A stretch of 64,000 nucleotides of DNA from Candidatus Oscillibacter excrementigallinarum (lineage in GTDB: Bacteria > Bacillota > Clostridia > Oscillospirales > Oscillospiraceae), in NCBI GenBank assembly GCA_019118245.1, contig DWZJ01000005.1:1-64000 (forward strand), given 5' to 3'. Within the stretch, counting starts at the first letter, position 1; each line of letters starts with the position of its first letter. The position numbers and the translations under genes are program-made. The notes under the pieces are model-generated. The model searched no databases. It had not been told where the DNA came from and worked only from the letters and a program-made list of their open reading frames with translations. Below are positions 16,934 through 25,923 of this stretch, in pieces.

Positions 16934-17950
16934 ATGGCTGATTACCGCATCGAAGCGCCGCAGATCCTGCGGGATTTTCTCTCGTACCACGAGACCATCA
17001 AAGCCCACTCCAAACGGACTGTGGACGAATACTTTCTGGATCTGCGAAATTTCTTCCGCTATCTCAAGCAGTCCCGGGACCCGTCGCTGGCGGACAAGTC
17101 TCTGGACGAGATCGACATCATGGACGTGGATCTGGACTTTGTGGCGTCTGTGACCCTGACGGATATCTACGGCTATATGACGTATCTCTCCCGGGACCGC
17201 ATCCAGCACCAGAACAGCCGGAATTCCGGCTACGGCCTCAACGCCGCGTCCCGGGCCCGGAAGATCGCCACCATCCGGTCCTTCTACAACTATCTCACCA
17301 ACAAGATGCACCTACTTCGTGAAAATCCTGTCAAAGATATGGATTCACCCAAATTGAAGAAAACCTTGCCGAAATACCTGACTTTGGACGAAAGCATCCA
17401 GCTTTTGGATGCTGTGGATGGCAAAAATCAAGAGCGGGACTACTGCATCCTGACGCTGTTCCTCAACTGCGGCCTGCGGATCAGCGAACTGGTGGGATTA
17501 AATCTCTCCGACATCCAGGACGACGCATTGCGGGTGCTGGGCAAAGGCAACAAGGTCCGCATCATCTACCTGAACGACGCCTGTCAGGACGCCATCGCCA
17601 AATACCTGGCGGTGCGGCGGCCCATCACCGGCCGGGACGCAAACGCCCTCTTCCTCTCCGCCCAGAACGAGCGGATCAGCCGCTCCACCGTCCACGCCAT
17701 GGTGAAAAAGCGGCTGGGCCAGGCGGGCATCGACCCGGCGGAGTACAGCTCCCACAAGCTGCGGCACACCGCAGCCACGCTGATGCTGCAAAACGGCGTG
17801 GACGTCCGGGCGGTCCAGGAGGTGCTGGGCCACGACCATCTGAACACCACGGAGATCTACACCCACATCGACAATGAATCCCTCCGGGTAGCCGCAAAGG
17901 CAAATCCCTTGTCACACGTTAGAAAATCAAGAAAAAAGGGGAACGGCTGA
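16934..17950 (+). CDS. xerC: Tyrosine recombinase of the XerC/XerD type
   Basis: The 338-aa site-specific recombinase is likely the chromosome dimer resolution enzyme. It has an N-terminal SAM-like core-binding domain (about residues 5-100) and a C-terminal catalytic domain. The full residue set is present: Arg in CGLRISELVGL, Lys in KGNKVRII, HKLRH, and H-X-Tyr in LGHDHLNTTEIYTHID. The start is taken as ATG 16934 (MADYRIEAP), where family similarity begins, but no clear ribosome site precedes it; the track extends to a TTG at 16793. XerC versus XerD cannot be separated here. The gene is isolated, with a terminator at its stop codon. Confidence 0.85.
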   Translation: MADYRIEAPQILRDFLSYHETIKAHSKRTVDEYFLDLRNFFRYLKQSRDPSLADKSLDEIDIMDVDLDFVASVTLTDIYGYMTYLSRDRIQHQNSRNSGYGLNAASRARKIATIRSFYNYLTNKMHLLRENPVKDMDSPKLKKTLPKYLTLDESIQLLDAVDGKNQERDYCILTLFLNCGLRISELVGLNLSDIQDDALRVLGKGNKVRIIYLNDACQDAIAKYLAVRRPITGRDANALFLSAQNERISRSTVHAMVKKRLGQAGIDPAEYSSHKLRHTAATLMLQNGVDVRAVQEVLGHDHLNTTEIYTHIDNESLRVAAKANPLSHVRKSRKKGNG

Positions 17951-17978
17951 GAGGTCTCCCCTCTCAGCCGTCTATTTT
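17945..17978 (+). terminator. Terminator of the Xer gene
   Basis: CGGCTGAGAGG-TCTC-CCCTCTCAGCCG followed by TCTATTTT. The stop codon of the gene lies inside the stem. Confidence 0.82.
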
Positions 17979-17989
17979 GGGATGCGACG

Positions 17990-19657
17990 TCAGCCCAGCA
18001 GGCTGTTCCAGTTCCAGCTCTCCGCCGTGGGCAGGCTGCCCAGCCGCCAGAGAGACACGCCAGTGATGCCCAGGGCCTTGGCGCACCGCAGCTCCGCCTG
18101 GATGCTATCGTCGTCCTGGTACCACAGGAAGTACCGGCCGCCGTCCTCGGTGGTGTAGATGGCGTAGGACTGCTGGTAGGTGTCCGACCAGCCGGTCACG
18201 GTGTCCGGCTGGGCCAGGCGGGATGCCACGGTCTCCGCCGTGGGATATACCGGCGTCCCGGAGGCCAGATTCCCCTCCCCGTCGATCTGCCAGGCGGTGG
18301 CCTTGGCGGAGATGCCCAGCAGTACCTTGTCCGCATCCACCCGGTCCGTCAGGATCTTGAGCCCCAGGTAGACCTGATCCACAGGCGCCGTGGCGGCGGT
18401 GCGGTGATAGGTGGTGCCCACGAAATCGCCCATCTCCCGGGCGTCGTAGTCATAGGCCATCAGGATGAGCTTGTCCGCCAGATCGCCGATGGCGGCGTAA
18501 TCGTAGCCGCTGTAGCTGGCGTCATAGCCCTCGGCCAGGATCGGGGACACGCAGACGTACAGGTCCTTGTCCAGGTCCTCCAGAGCGCCGTCCAGCTCCG
18601 TCAGGAAGGCGGTGAAGTCCGCCCGCTGGGCGCTGCGGAGCCCCTCAAAGTCGATGGTGACGCCGCTGTAGGGGTTCTCCCCGATGGCCCGATAGTCCAC
18701 CGTCACCTCATCCACGATCTGCGCCACCGCCTGGGCCCGGCCCGTGTCGGAGGCCAGCAGGCTCTTCAGGTCCTCCCCCTCCATGAACACGCTCAGGTGC
18801 AGGGGGATGTTCCGGCTGGATAAGTAATCGGTTACTTCCTCATAGCCGCTGGGGATGGCGTACTCGTTGCCGTCCGCGGAGGTGGTGCGGAGTGTGGCGG
18901 TCTCCCCGTCCCAGGTCATGCGGCTCCACCCGGCGCTGACGGCGTCCATGTCCCCTGTCAAATCCAACTGGCTGTAGGATGAGATGGCGTAGAACCCGTG
19001 GACGAAATCCGTGGGGGCGGCGATCTTCTCATAGATCCGCACCAGCATGGCCGCCGCCTGGGCCCGGGTGGCGGTGTTGTCCGGGGAAAACGTGGTGGCG
19101 GAGGTGCCGTTGGTCATGCCGATGGTGTAGGCGATGGTGATGTACCCGATCTTGTCCCCGGGCAGGTCCACGAACGGCGTGCCGCCGTGGATGCGGGAAT
19201 AGGTGGACGAAGCCTCGTTCAGCCGCTCCGCCGCGCTCTTGAGCCCCAGGGCCCGGACCAGCATCTCCGCCATCTCCCCCCGGGTGATGGCGTCGCCGGG
19301 CCGGAAGCTGCCGCCGGTGTCGGCCACGTCGTGGGCCGCGGCGGTCTCGATGGCGCTGTACCAGCCCAGGGAGGCGGGCACGTCGCTGTAGGAGGGCGTC
19401 TGGGGCGTCACCGCGTCCCAGCCCATCATCCGCACCAGCACCGCCGCGAATTGGGCACGGGTCATGGGGTCGCTGTAGCCGAAGGTGGCGGCGTTGTAAC
19501 CGCCCATCAGGCCGTGATCCACGGCCTTGGCCACCTCGTCCGCCAGAGCGCTGGAGGCGGGCACGTCGGCAAAGCCCGTCTCCACAGCGCCGGCGGACGG
19601 CACCAGCAGGCCCGCCGTCAGCGCCGCTGTCAGCAGGCCGGACAACCACTTCTTCAT
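17990..19657 (-). CDS. Secreted S-layer homology protein with GH18-like domain
   Basis: The 555-aa exported protein has a signal peptide (MKKWLSGLLTAALTAGLLVPSAGAVE) and three SLH domains (about residues 28-205: YNAATFGYSDPMTRAQFAAVLVRMMGW, FRPGDAITRGEMAEMLVRALG, FSPDNTATRAQAAAMLVRIYEK). The rest is a glycosyl hydrolase 18-like barrel with the catalytic strand YSGVTIDFEGLR. SLH domains anchor proteins to the cell wall. The barrel resembles YaaH/SleL-type spore or cell wall glucosaminidases; the substrate is inferred. The ATG at 19657 has AGGGTGG upstream. Confidence 0.88.
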   Translation of the reverse strand: MKKWLSGLLTAALTAGLLVPSAGAVETGFADVPASSALADEVAKAVDHGLMGGYNAATFGYSDPMTRAQFAAVLVRMMGWDAVTPQTPSYSDVPASLGWYSAIETAAAHDVADTGGSFRPGDAITRGEMAEMLVRALGLKSAAERLNEASSTYSRIHGGTPFVDLPGDKIGYITIAYTIGMTNGTSATTFSPDNTATRAQAAAMLVRIYEKIAAPTDFVHGFYAISSYSQLDLTGDMDAVSAGWSRMTWDGETATLRTTSADGNEYAIPSGYEEVTDYLSSRNIPLHLSVFMEGEDLKSLLASDTGRAQAVAQIVDEVTVDYRAIGENPYSGVTIDFEGLRSAQRADFTAFLTELDGALEDLDKDLYVCVSPILAEGYDASYSGYDYAAIGDLADKLILMAYDYDAREMGDFVGTTYHRTAATAPVDQVYLGLKILTDRVDADKVLLGISAKATAWQIDGEGNLASGTPVYPTAETVASRLAQPDTVTGWSDTYQQSYAIYTTEDGGRYFLWYQDDDSIQAELRCAKALGITGVSLWRLGSLPTAESWNWNSLLG

Positions 19658-19744
19658 GGAGACCACCCTCTCTTGTACAAGTTAGTCCCATGATAGCGCA
19701 AAGGAGCGGCACCAAAAATGAACGAATTGTAAATTTTCCCCCGC

Positions 19745-20248
19745 TCACGGCCGGATGGTGCCAAGCATATGGAGGAACCGGATGTCCTGGAAGGTGTAGG
19801 TGGACAGGGGCCGGTTGTCGGCGTCGTAGCTGTGGGCGGCAATCAGCACCGTCTCCAGGGTGATGGGGGCCGTCACCCGCACCACCACCGGCGTGTGCTG
19901 GAATTCCTGGCCGTTGAAGCTCAGCTGGACCAGGTCCCCGGGCCGCAGGTCCTCCAGGGCGCAGGGCTGGGCCACGGGACCCACAGAGGGCGTGCCGCGG
20001 GTCATGAAGTTCCAGAAGTAGGGCACCCCGGTCCAGGAGGGGGACTTCTGGTTGGCGTCGATGTAGTACCAGCCGAAGTCCGGGGTGAAGTTCATGACGC
20101 CGCTGCCGGCGAACACGCACTGGGAGGCGAAGTTGGTGCAGTCCCCTCCCAAATTCTCATAGTCATAGAAGGCCGGGTTCCGGCCATAGGCCCACTGGTG
20201 GGCGTACAGCACAGCGGCGCTGCGGTCGTAGTCTGCGAAAAAGCGCAT
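19745..20248 (-). CDS. Putative amidase-domain protein (Amidase_6)
   Basis: The 167-aa protein matches the Amidase_6 family, NlpC-like cysteine hydrolases. The nucleophile region GGDCTNFASQCV is near residue 35 and a histidine region lies in EFQHTPVVVRV. There is no signal peptide in this reading, so it would act in the cytosol or leave by another route. The start ATG has AGGAGG at 8 nt. It is next to the SLH-GH18 gene and downstream of recN, but a dispersed repeat separates it from recN. Confidence 0.8.
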   Translation of the reverse strand: MRFFADYDRSAAVLYAHQWAYGRNPAFYDYENLGGDCTNFASQCVFAGSGVMNFTPDFGWYYIDANQKSPSWTGVPYFWNFMTRGTPSVGPVAQPCALEDLRPGDLVQLSFNGQEFQHTPVVVRVTAPITLETVLIAAHSYDADNRPLSTYTFQDIRFLHMLGTIRP

Positions 20249-20298
20249 GGGCTTCCCTCCTCTTCCCGCCAGTGTATGCGGAAGAGGGGCGTTTGGTC

Positions 20299-20442
20299 AG
20301 TTAGGAATTAGGAGTTAGGAATTAGGAGTTAGGAATTAGGAATTGATGTGCTCCGCCTGCGGCGGAACAATAAAAATGGGTCCGGCTTTGCCGGACCCAG
20401 AAATTCCTCATTCCTCATTCCTCATTCCTAATTCCTAATTCA
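20299..20442 (-). repeat. Palindromic heptad-end repeat, copy C
   Basis: On the plus strand (TTAGGAR)n runs for six units, then a CTCCGCCTGCGGCGGAAC hairpin, GTCCGGCTTTGCCGGAC, then AATTCCTCATTCCTCATTCCTCATTCCTAATTCCTAATTC. It has the longest heptad tract of the four copies. Its end covers the last eight codons and the stop codon of recN. Confidence 0.93.
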
Positions 20443-22115
20443 CTCCGGTATCGCTCCGCCTGGTCCAGCAGCTCCCCGGCGCTTGCCAGAAGGGCCTCCG
20501 TCACGTGGCTGCCGCCGGTGATCCGGGCCAGCTCCGCCTTCCGCTGCTCCCGGTCCAGCAGCACCACACGGGTGTAGGTGCGGCCGTCCCGCTCCCCCTT
20601 CTCCACGGAGAAGTGGGTGTCCGCCATGGCGGCCAGCTGCGGGAGGTGGGTGACGCACAGCACCTGCTTGCGGCGGCTGACCTGGGCCAGCTTTTCCGCC
20701 ACCTTCTGGGCCGCCCGGCCGCTGACGCCGGTGTCCACCTCGTCGAACACCAGCGTGCCGATGGACTCCTGCTCCGCCAGCACGTTTTTCAGGGCCAGCA
20801 TGATGCGGGCCAGCTCACCGCCGGAGGCGATCCGGGCGATGGGCTTCAGATCCTCGCCGGCGTTGGCGGACATCAGGAAGCGCACGGCGTCGCAGCCGTC
20901 GGGGCCCGGCTCCTGCTCGCCGAAGTCGATGGCGAACCGGACCTTGTGCATATCCAGGTCCCGGAGCTCCGACTGGATGCGCTGCTCCAGGACGCCGGCG
21001 GCTTCCCGCCGGGCGGCGGTCAGCTCCGCGCCTGCCGCCAGGACGGCCTTCCGGGCCGTCTCCAGCTGCTGCTCCAGCCGGGCCAGGGTGTCGTCCGCCG
21101 TCTCCATGTCGTCCAGCTCCGCCCGGCACTTGTCCAGGTAGGCCAGCATCTCCTCCACCGTGGCGCCGTACTTCTTTTTCAGCCGGTACAGGAGGTCGGA
21201 GCGGCTCTCCACCGCGTCCAGCTCCGCCGGGGAGAAGTCGAACTCCTCCCGCTTGTCCCGGATGGTCTCGGCAAGGTCATAGGCTTCACAGCGCAGCTGT
21301 TCCAAGCGTTTGTACAATTCTCCCATGTCGTCGGACAGGGTGCGGATGCCGGAGACGGCCTCCTCCGCGTCCCGGAGGGCGGAGACGGCGCCTCCTCCCT
21401 CCTCCCCGCCGTTCAGGCAGTAGTCCGCGCCGGACAGGGCGGAGAGGTACTTCTCCCCGTTCCGCAGCAGGTCCCGCCGCTCCGTGAGGCTCTCCTCCTC
21501 GCCGGGCACCAGCTGGGCCTGCTCCAGCTCGCCGATCTGGAAGCGGAGGCTGTCCATCCGCCGGGCCTTCTCCGCCTCGTCCATCTGCAGGGCCCGGATC
21601 TTGCTTTGCAGCTCTGCCATGGTGCTGTAGGCCGCCTGATACCGGCCCAGAGGCGTCTCCGTCCGGCCGAAGCGGTCCAGATAGCTCAGGTGCTGCTCCT
21701 CGTCCAGCAGCTGCTGGCCGTCGTGCTGGCCGTGGATGTTCAGAAGCTCCTCTCCGATCCGCCGCAGCTGGGCCACGGTGACGGGCCGGCCGTTGACCCG
21801 GCAGAGGTTCTTGCCGTCCCCCGTCAGCTCCCGCTGGAGCAGCAGGTGGCCGTCCTCGTCCGGGGCGGTGCCGGTCTCCGCCAGCCCCGGCAGGCCGTCG
21901 GGCACCTGGGAGAACTCCGCGCTGACAAAGGCCCGGTCCGCGCCGGTGCGGATCAGGTCCCGGGAGGTGCGCCCCCCCAGAACGGCCCCCATGGCGTCGA
22001 TGACGATGGATTTGCCGGCGCCGGTCTCGCCGGTGAGGGCGTTGAAGCCGGGGCGGAACTGGATGTCCGCCTCCTGGATGACCGCGATATTCTCAATGTG
22101 CAGAAGCTCCAGCAT
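20415..22115 (-). CDS. recN: DNA repair protein RecN
   Basis: RecN is an SMC-like ATPase acting early in double-strand break repair. The 566-aa protein has Walker A GETGAGKSIVID (about residue 30), a central coiled coil (rich in Glu, Leu and Arg, about 150-370), the ABC signature ASGGELARIMLALK and Walker B LVFDEVDTGVSG. The start has GGAGGA upstream. The C-terminal ELGIRNEE and the stop come from repeat copy C. I see no LexA-type box directly before it. It follows queA, separated by a terminator. Confidence 0.95.
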   Translation of the reverse strand: MLELLHIENIAVIQEADIQFRPGFNALTGETGAGKSIVIDAMGAVLGGRTSRDLIRTGADRAFVSAEFSQVPDGLPGLAETGTAPDEDGHLLLQRELTGDGKNLCRVNGRPVTVAQLRRIGEELLNIHGQHDGQQLLDEEQHLSYLDRFGRTETPLGRYQAAYSTMAELQSKIRALQMDEAEKARRMDSLRFQIGELEQAQLVPGEEESLTERRDLLRNGEKYLSALSGADYCLNGGEEGGGAVSALRDAEEAVSGIRTLSDDMGELYKRLEQLRCEAYDLAETIRDKREEFDFSPAELDAVESRSDLLYRLKKKYGATVEEMLAYLDKCRAELDDMETADDTLARLEQQLETARKAVLAAGAELTAARREAAGVLEQRIQSELRDLDMHKVRFAIDFGEQEPGPDGCDAVRFLMSANAGEDLKPIARIASGGELARIMLALKNVLAEQESIGTLVFDEVDTGVSGRAAQKVAEKLAQVSRRKQVLCVTHLPQLAAMADTHFSVEKGERDGRTYTRVVLLDREQRKAELARITGGSHVTEALLASAGELLDQAERYRSELGIRNEE

Positions 22116-22132
22116 GGGGGTCCTCCTCTGAA

Positions 22133-22163
22133 AAAGCGCCCGGCAGGCCCGCCGGGCGCGGTG
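22133..22163 (-). terminator. Terminator of queA
   Basis: Minus-strand GCGCCCGGCGGGCCTGCCGGGCGCTTTTT. Confidence 0.85.
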
Positions 22164-22166
22164 AAG

Positions 22167-23192
22167 TCAGCTGATGAACATGGCGTCGCCGAAGGAGAAG
22201 AAGCGGTATTTCTCCCGCACCGCCTCCTCATAGGCGGCCAGCACGTGCTCCCGTCCGGCGAAGGCGGACACCAGCATGATGAGGGTGCTCTCCGGCAGGT
22301 GGAAATTGGTCACCAGCCCGTCCATCACCTTGAATTTGTAGCCGGGGTAGATATAGATGTCCGTCCAGCCGGACTTGGCCTCCATGTGGCCGTCCTCGGC
22401 GGCCCAGGACTCCAGCGTCCGGCAGGAGGTGGTGCCCACGCAGATGCACCGGCCCCCGTTTGCCCGGGTCTCGTTGATCAGGTCCGCCGTCTCCTGGGGG
22501 ATGGTGCAGTATTCGCTGTGCATGGGGTGTTCCTCGATGGTGTCCTCCTTCACGGGCCGGAAGGTGCCCAGCCCCACATGGAGGGTCACATACCCGATCT
22601 CCACGCCCTTCTGCCGGATGGTGTCCAGCAGCTCCGGCGTGAAGTGGAGCCCCGCCGTGGGGGCTGCGGCGCTGCCCAGGACCTTGGAGTACACGGTCTG
22701 GTACCGCTCCTGGTCCTGGAGCTCCTCCTTGATGTAGGGGGGCAGGGGCATTTTGCCCAGCCGCTCCAGCGTCTCCAGGAAGATGCCCTCGTAGTCGAAC
22801 CGGATCAGGCGGCCGCCCTCCTCCAGCTGCTCCACGATCTCGGCGGTCAGCTCCCCGTTGCCGAAGGTGAGTTTCGTGCCCTTGCGGAGCTTCCGGCCCG
22901 GGCGGACCAGGCACTCCCACACCTTGTCGCCCCGGTCGTTCAGCAGCAGCACCTCGCAGATGCCGCCGCCGGGCAGCCGCTGGCCCACCAGGCGGGCGGG
23001 CAGCACCCGGGAGTTGTTGAGGATCAAACAGTCGCCGGGGTCCAGAAAGTCCGGCAGGTCATAGAAATGATGGTGTCCCGTGGCGCCGCTCACCCGGTCC
23101 AGCGTCATCAGGCGGGAGGTGTCCCGCTTCTCGATGGGGGTCTGGGCGATCAGCTCCTGGGGCAGGTCGTAGTAAAAATCACTGGTCTTCAT
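22167..23192 (-). CDS. queA: S-adenosylmethionine:tRNA ribosyltransferase-isomerase
   Basis: QueA transfers the ribosyl part of SAM to preQ1 in tRNA, giving epoxyqueuosine. The 341-aa product shows the family start [51 protein letters not shown] and the [16 protein letters not shown] end. Length is normal. It lies 15 nt downstream of the SpoIID-like gene. No tgt gene is in the window. Confidence 0.96.
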   Translation of the reverse strand: MKTSDFYYDLPQELIAQTPIEKRDTSRLMTLDRVSGATGHHHFYDLPDFLDPGDCLILNNSRVLPARLVGQRLPGGGICEVLLLNDRGDKVWECLVRPGRKLRKGTKLTFGNGELTAEIVEQLEEGGRLIRFDYEGIFLETLERLGKMPLPPYIKEELQDQERYQTVYSKVLGSAAAPTAGLHFTPELLDTIRQKGVEIGYVTLHVGLGTFRPVKEDTIEEHPMHSEYCTIPQETADLINETRANGGRCICVGTTSCRTLESWAAEDGHMEAKSGWTDIYIYPGYKFKVMDGLVTNFHLPESTLIMLVSAFAGREHVLAAYEEAVREKYRFFSFGDAMFIS

Positions 23193-23207
23193 GCTCTTTC
23201 CTTCTCG

Positions 23208-24584
23208 TTACCGGACGCGAATGCCGGTGAAATAAAATTCCAAGATGTCGATGTAGTCGCGGCCCTGCTCCGCCATGGCCTTGGCGCCGTACTGGCTCAT
23301 GCCGACGTTGTGGCCGCTGCCGGTGCCGGTGATGGTGATGCCGTCCCGGGAGGCAGTGCCGCCCCCGGAGGTCCCGCCGGTCAGGTCCGTCTTGCCGGAG
23401 GCGGTGAGGGCGGTGTGGTCCTCCCCCTCCAGGCGGCTGACGGTGCCGCTGCCGGAGATGACGGACGCCCCGTCCAGGCTGGAGAGGGTATTTCCGGCGC
23501 TGTTCACCGCGTAGCCGCTGCCGCCCGTGCCGCCGGTGATGGTAAACCGCAGGCTGGGGACGTTCTTGCCCAGGGTGGTGCTGTAGAAGGCCATCCGGGC
23601 GTTGTCGCCGGTCATGGTCATCTCACGGCCCCGGCTGTCCACAAAGGTGACGGAATACACATTGCCCAGATCTGTATACTCTGATACATAGGCGTCCACC
23701 ACGGTGCCGATGTCATAGCCGCTGTTCTGCAGCACCCAGGTCAGCTCGTCCCAGGTGTAGGTGACGGTCCAGCTGTAGTTGGGGATGGAGATCCCAGCCT
23801 CGTAGGGGTCCTCCTTCCCCTGGAGATAGGGGATGTCGGTGCCCCAGACGTTCTCCGCGTCCTCGGTGGCGCCGCCGTCGGAGGAGTGGTAGTAGGCCTC
23901 CGCCAGCTCTCCGTCATAGTAGAGGCACTCCCCTTCCGTCTCCTCCACCGCACGGTCCGTGGCGGAGGTGGCGGCGCCGACGCCGCTGTACACCTGGCAG
24001 TCCGTGGAATTGCACACGTCAAAGCCGTAGGCCGACAGGTGCTTGGTGTTCAGGCAGGCGAAGGTCCGGGCGCAGACCGCCTGGGCCTTCAGGGCCTCCA
24101 GCTCCCAGTCCCCCGGCATCTCGGAGGGTAGGACGCCCTTCACGTAGTCCTCCAGGTCCACCATGTTCACCACCTGCAGCCCGCCGCCGCTGACGGTGTA
24201 CTCGAACCCGCCGCGATATCGGTTCCCCCGGAACCAGGTGATGGGGTCCCGGCCCATGGGCATGACGGCCAGGGTGTCCTCTTCCGTCTCCCACAGGACG
24301 TGGTCGGTGCCGGTGACGACCACCTGGATGCCGCCCCGCCTGGCGGGCTCCATGGTAATGGTGGTCTCGTCCGTCTCCCCCAGGGACACGAAGGTCCGGT
24401 CGTCTTCGAAATAGCCGAACTCGTAGCCGCGGCCCTGGTCGTTCTCCAGGTTGGCGGAGGACATGACGGAAGAGCCGTACCGCAGCCCCACCTTCACCGT
24501 ATCATTGGTGACGGCGGAGGCGCTGACGGTACCCAGGGCGCAAAATGTCACAATCAGCGACAGCAGGAACAAGACTTTTTTCAT
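23208..24584 (-). CDS. spoIID: SpoIID/LytB domain protein
   Basis: The 458-aa exported protein has a signal peptide (MKKVLFLLSLIVTFCALGTVSASA). It carries the SpoIID domain with VNMVDLEDYVKGVLPSEMP, LKAQAVCARTF and the C-terminal GSGHNVGMSQYGAKAMAEQG. SpoIID is a lytic transglycosylase that works in engulfment with SpoIIP and SpoIIM. The protein is longer than B. subtilis SpoIID because of a Ser/Gly/Thr-rich insert near residues 355-420, so a paralogous SpoIID-like role is possible. The ATG at 24584 has GGGGAGG 5 nt before. Confidence 0.8.
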   Translation of the reverse strand: MKKVLFLLSLIVTFCALGTVSASAVTNDTVKVGLRYGSSVMSSANLENDQGRGYEFGYFEDDRTFVSLGETDETTITMEPARRGGIQVVVTGTDHVLWETEEDTLAVMPMGRDPITWFRGNRYRGGFEYTVSGGGLQVVNMVDLEDYVKGVLPSEMPGDWELEALKAQAVCARTFACLNTKHLSAYGFDVCNSTDCQVYSGVGAATSATDRAVEETEGECLYYDGELAEAYYHSSDGGATEDAENVWGTDIPYLQGKEDPYEAGISIPNYSWTVTYTWDELTWVLQNSGYDIGTVVDAYVSEYTDLGNVYSVTFVDSRGREMTMTGDNARMAFYSTTLGKNVPSLRFTITGGTGGSGYAVNSAGNTLSSLDGASVISGSGTVSRLEGEDHTALTASGKTDLTGGTSGGGTASRDGITITGTGSGHNVGMSQYGAKAMAEQGRDYIDILEFYFTGIRVR

Positions 24585-24687
24585 GGAACCTCCCCAAGCC
24601 ATGCACCTTGACGGGGACACGGAAGTATGCTAATATATGTACAAATGTCCGTGCCGGAAGTACAGGCTTCCATCCTCAATATGGACC

Positions 24688-24716
24688 ATTATAGTACAAA
24701 CCGGCGCCATATTCAA
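24688..24716 (-). promoter_or_regulatory. Promoter of the SpoIID-like gene
   Basis: Minus-strand TTGAAT, a 17-bp spacer and TATAAT in the divergent region between this gene and asd. The resulting leader would be about 95 nt. Confidence 0.65.
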
Positions 24717-24778
24717 CCAAAATCGACGGAAGGCGTTTCCCTTTTTCCGCCGCAACATGGGAGTAGGAGGCACATAGT

Positions 24779-25864
24779 ATGAAACAGTACAAAGTCGGAA
24801 TCATCGGCTGCACCGGCATGGTGGGCCAGCGGTTTATCACCTTGATGGAGAACCACCCCTGGTTCCAGCTGGCGGCCGTCGCCGCCAGTTCCCGCAGCGC
24901 CGGCAAGCCCTATGCCCAGGCGGTGGAGGGCCGCTGGGCCCTTGATGTCCCCATGCCGGAGGAGGCCAAGGATCTGGTGGTCCTGGACGCGGAGAAAGAC
25001 GCGGAGCAGCTGGCATCCATGGTGGATTTCTGCTTCTGCGCCGTGGACATGAAGAAAGAGGAGATCCGGGCCCTGGAGGAGAAGTACGCCAAGCTGGAGT
25101 GCCCCATCGTCTCCAACAACTCCGCCCACCGGTGGACGGACGACGTGCCCATGGTGGTGCCGGAGATCAACCCGGACCATCTGGAGGTCATCGAGGCCCA
25201 GCGCAAGCGCCTGGGCACCAAGCGGGGCTTTATCGCCGTGAAGAGCAACTGCTCTCTCCAGAGCTACGTCCCGGCCCTGCACCCCCTGAAGAAGTACGGC
25301 CTGGATAAGATCCTGGTCTGTACCTACCAGGCCATCTCCGGCGCCGGCAAGACCTTCCAGCGCTGGCCGGAGATGGTGGACAACTGCATCCCCTACATCA
25401 GCGGCGAGGAGGAGAAGAGCGAGCAGGAGCCCCTGAAGCTGTGGGGCCGCGTGGAGGACGGCAGGATCGTCAAGGCCGAGGGCCCCTCCATCACCGCCCA
25501 GTGCTTCCGGGTGGCCTGCCAGGACGGCCACATGGCCGCGGTGTTCATGAAGTTCGCGGACGGCAAGGCCCCCTCCATGGAGCAGATTCGCGCCGACTGG
25601 GCCGCCTACCGGGGCGTGCCCCAGGAGCTGGAGCTCCCCTCCGCCCCCAAGCAGTTCCTCCACTACTTTGAGGAGCCGGACCGGCCCCAGACCCGTCTGG
25701 ACCGGAACCTGGAGCACGGCATGGCCGTGTCCATCGGCCGCCTGCGGCCGGACACCCAGTACGACTACAAGTTCGTGTGCCTGAGCCACAACACCCTGCG
25801 GGGCGCCGCCGGCGGCGCGGTGCTGCTGGCAGAACTGCTGTGCGCCAAGGGATACATGGACTAA
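24779..25864 (+). CDS. asd: Aspartate-semialdehyde dehydrogenase
   Basis: Asd reduces aspartyl phosphate to aspartate semialdehyde with NADPH, the branch point for lysine/DAP, threonine and methionine. The 361-aa protein starts with the Rossmann motif VGIIGCTGMVGQRF and has the catalytic cysteine in VKSNCSLQSY (Cys158) with the following ISGAGKTFQRW. The length and motifs fit the archaeal/fungal-like class rather than the shorter E. coli class. The start ATG follows TAGGAGG. dapA is downstream after a terminator and a repeat. Confidence 0.93.
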   Translation: MKQYKVGIIGCTGMVGQRFITLMENHPWFQLAAVAASSRSAGKPYAQAVEGRWALDVPMPEEAKDLVVLDAEKDAEQLASMVDFCFCAVDMKKEEIRALEEKYAKLECPIVSNNSAHRWTDDVPMVVPEINPDHLEVIEAQRKRLGTKRGFIAVKSNCSLQSYVPALHPLKKYGLDKILVCTYQAISGAGKTFQRWPEMVDNCIPYISGEEEKSEQEPLKLWGRVEDGRIVKAEGPSITAQCFRVACQDGHMAAVFMKFADGKAPSMEQIRADWAAYRGVPQELELPSAPKQFLHYFEEPDRPQTRLDRNLEHGMAVSIGRLRPDTQYDYKFVCLSHNTLRGAAGGAVLLAELLCAKGYMD

Positions 25865-25880
25865 AGCGGACAGATCCACA

Positions 25881-25919
25881 AAAGAGACGGCTTGCCGAAT
25901 GGGCGGGCCGTCTCTTTAT
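25881..25919 (+). terminator. Terminator after asd
   Basis: AAAGAGACGGC and GCCGTCTCTTT form an 11-bp stem around a 15-nt loop, with T residues at the end. It stands between asd and repeat copy D. Confidence 0.72.
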
Positions 25920-25923
25920 CTCT

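Noticed and set aside
20299-20345. Heptad repeats TTAGGAR as a possible CRISPR-like or satellite array
   Set aside because: The units are 7 bp with no spacers, and the tract is the edge of a palindromic element found four times, so it is part of that repeat.
20505-23684. 1059-aa plus-strand ORF opposite recN, queA and the SpoIID-like gene
   Set aside because: Same reason: antisense shadow of three recognised genes with no motifs.
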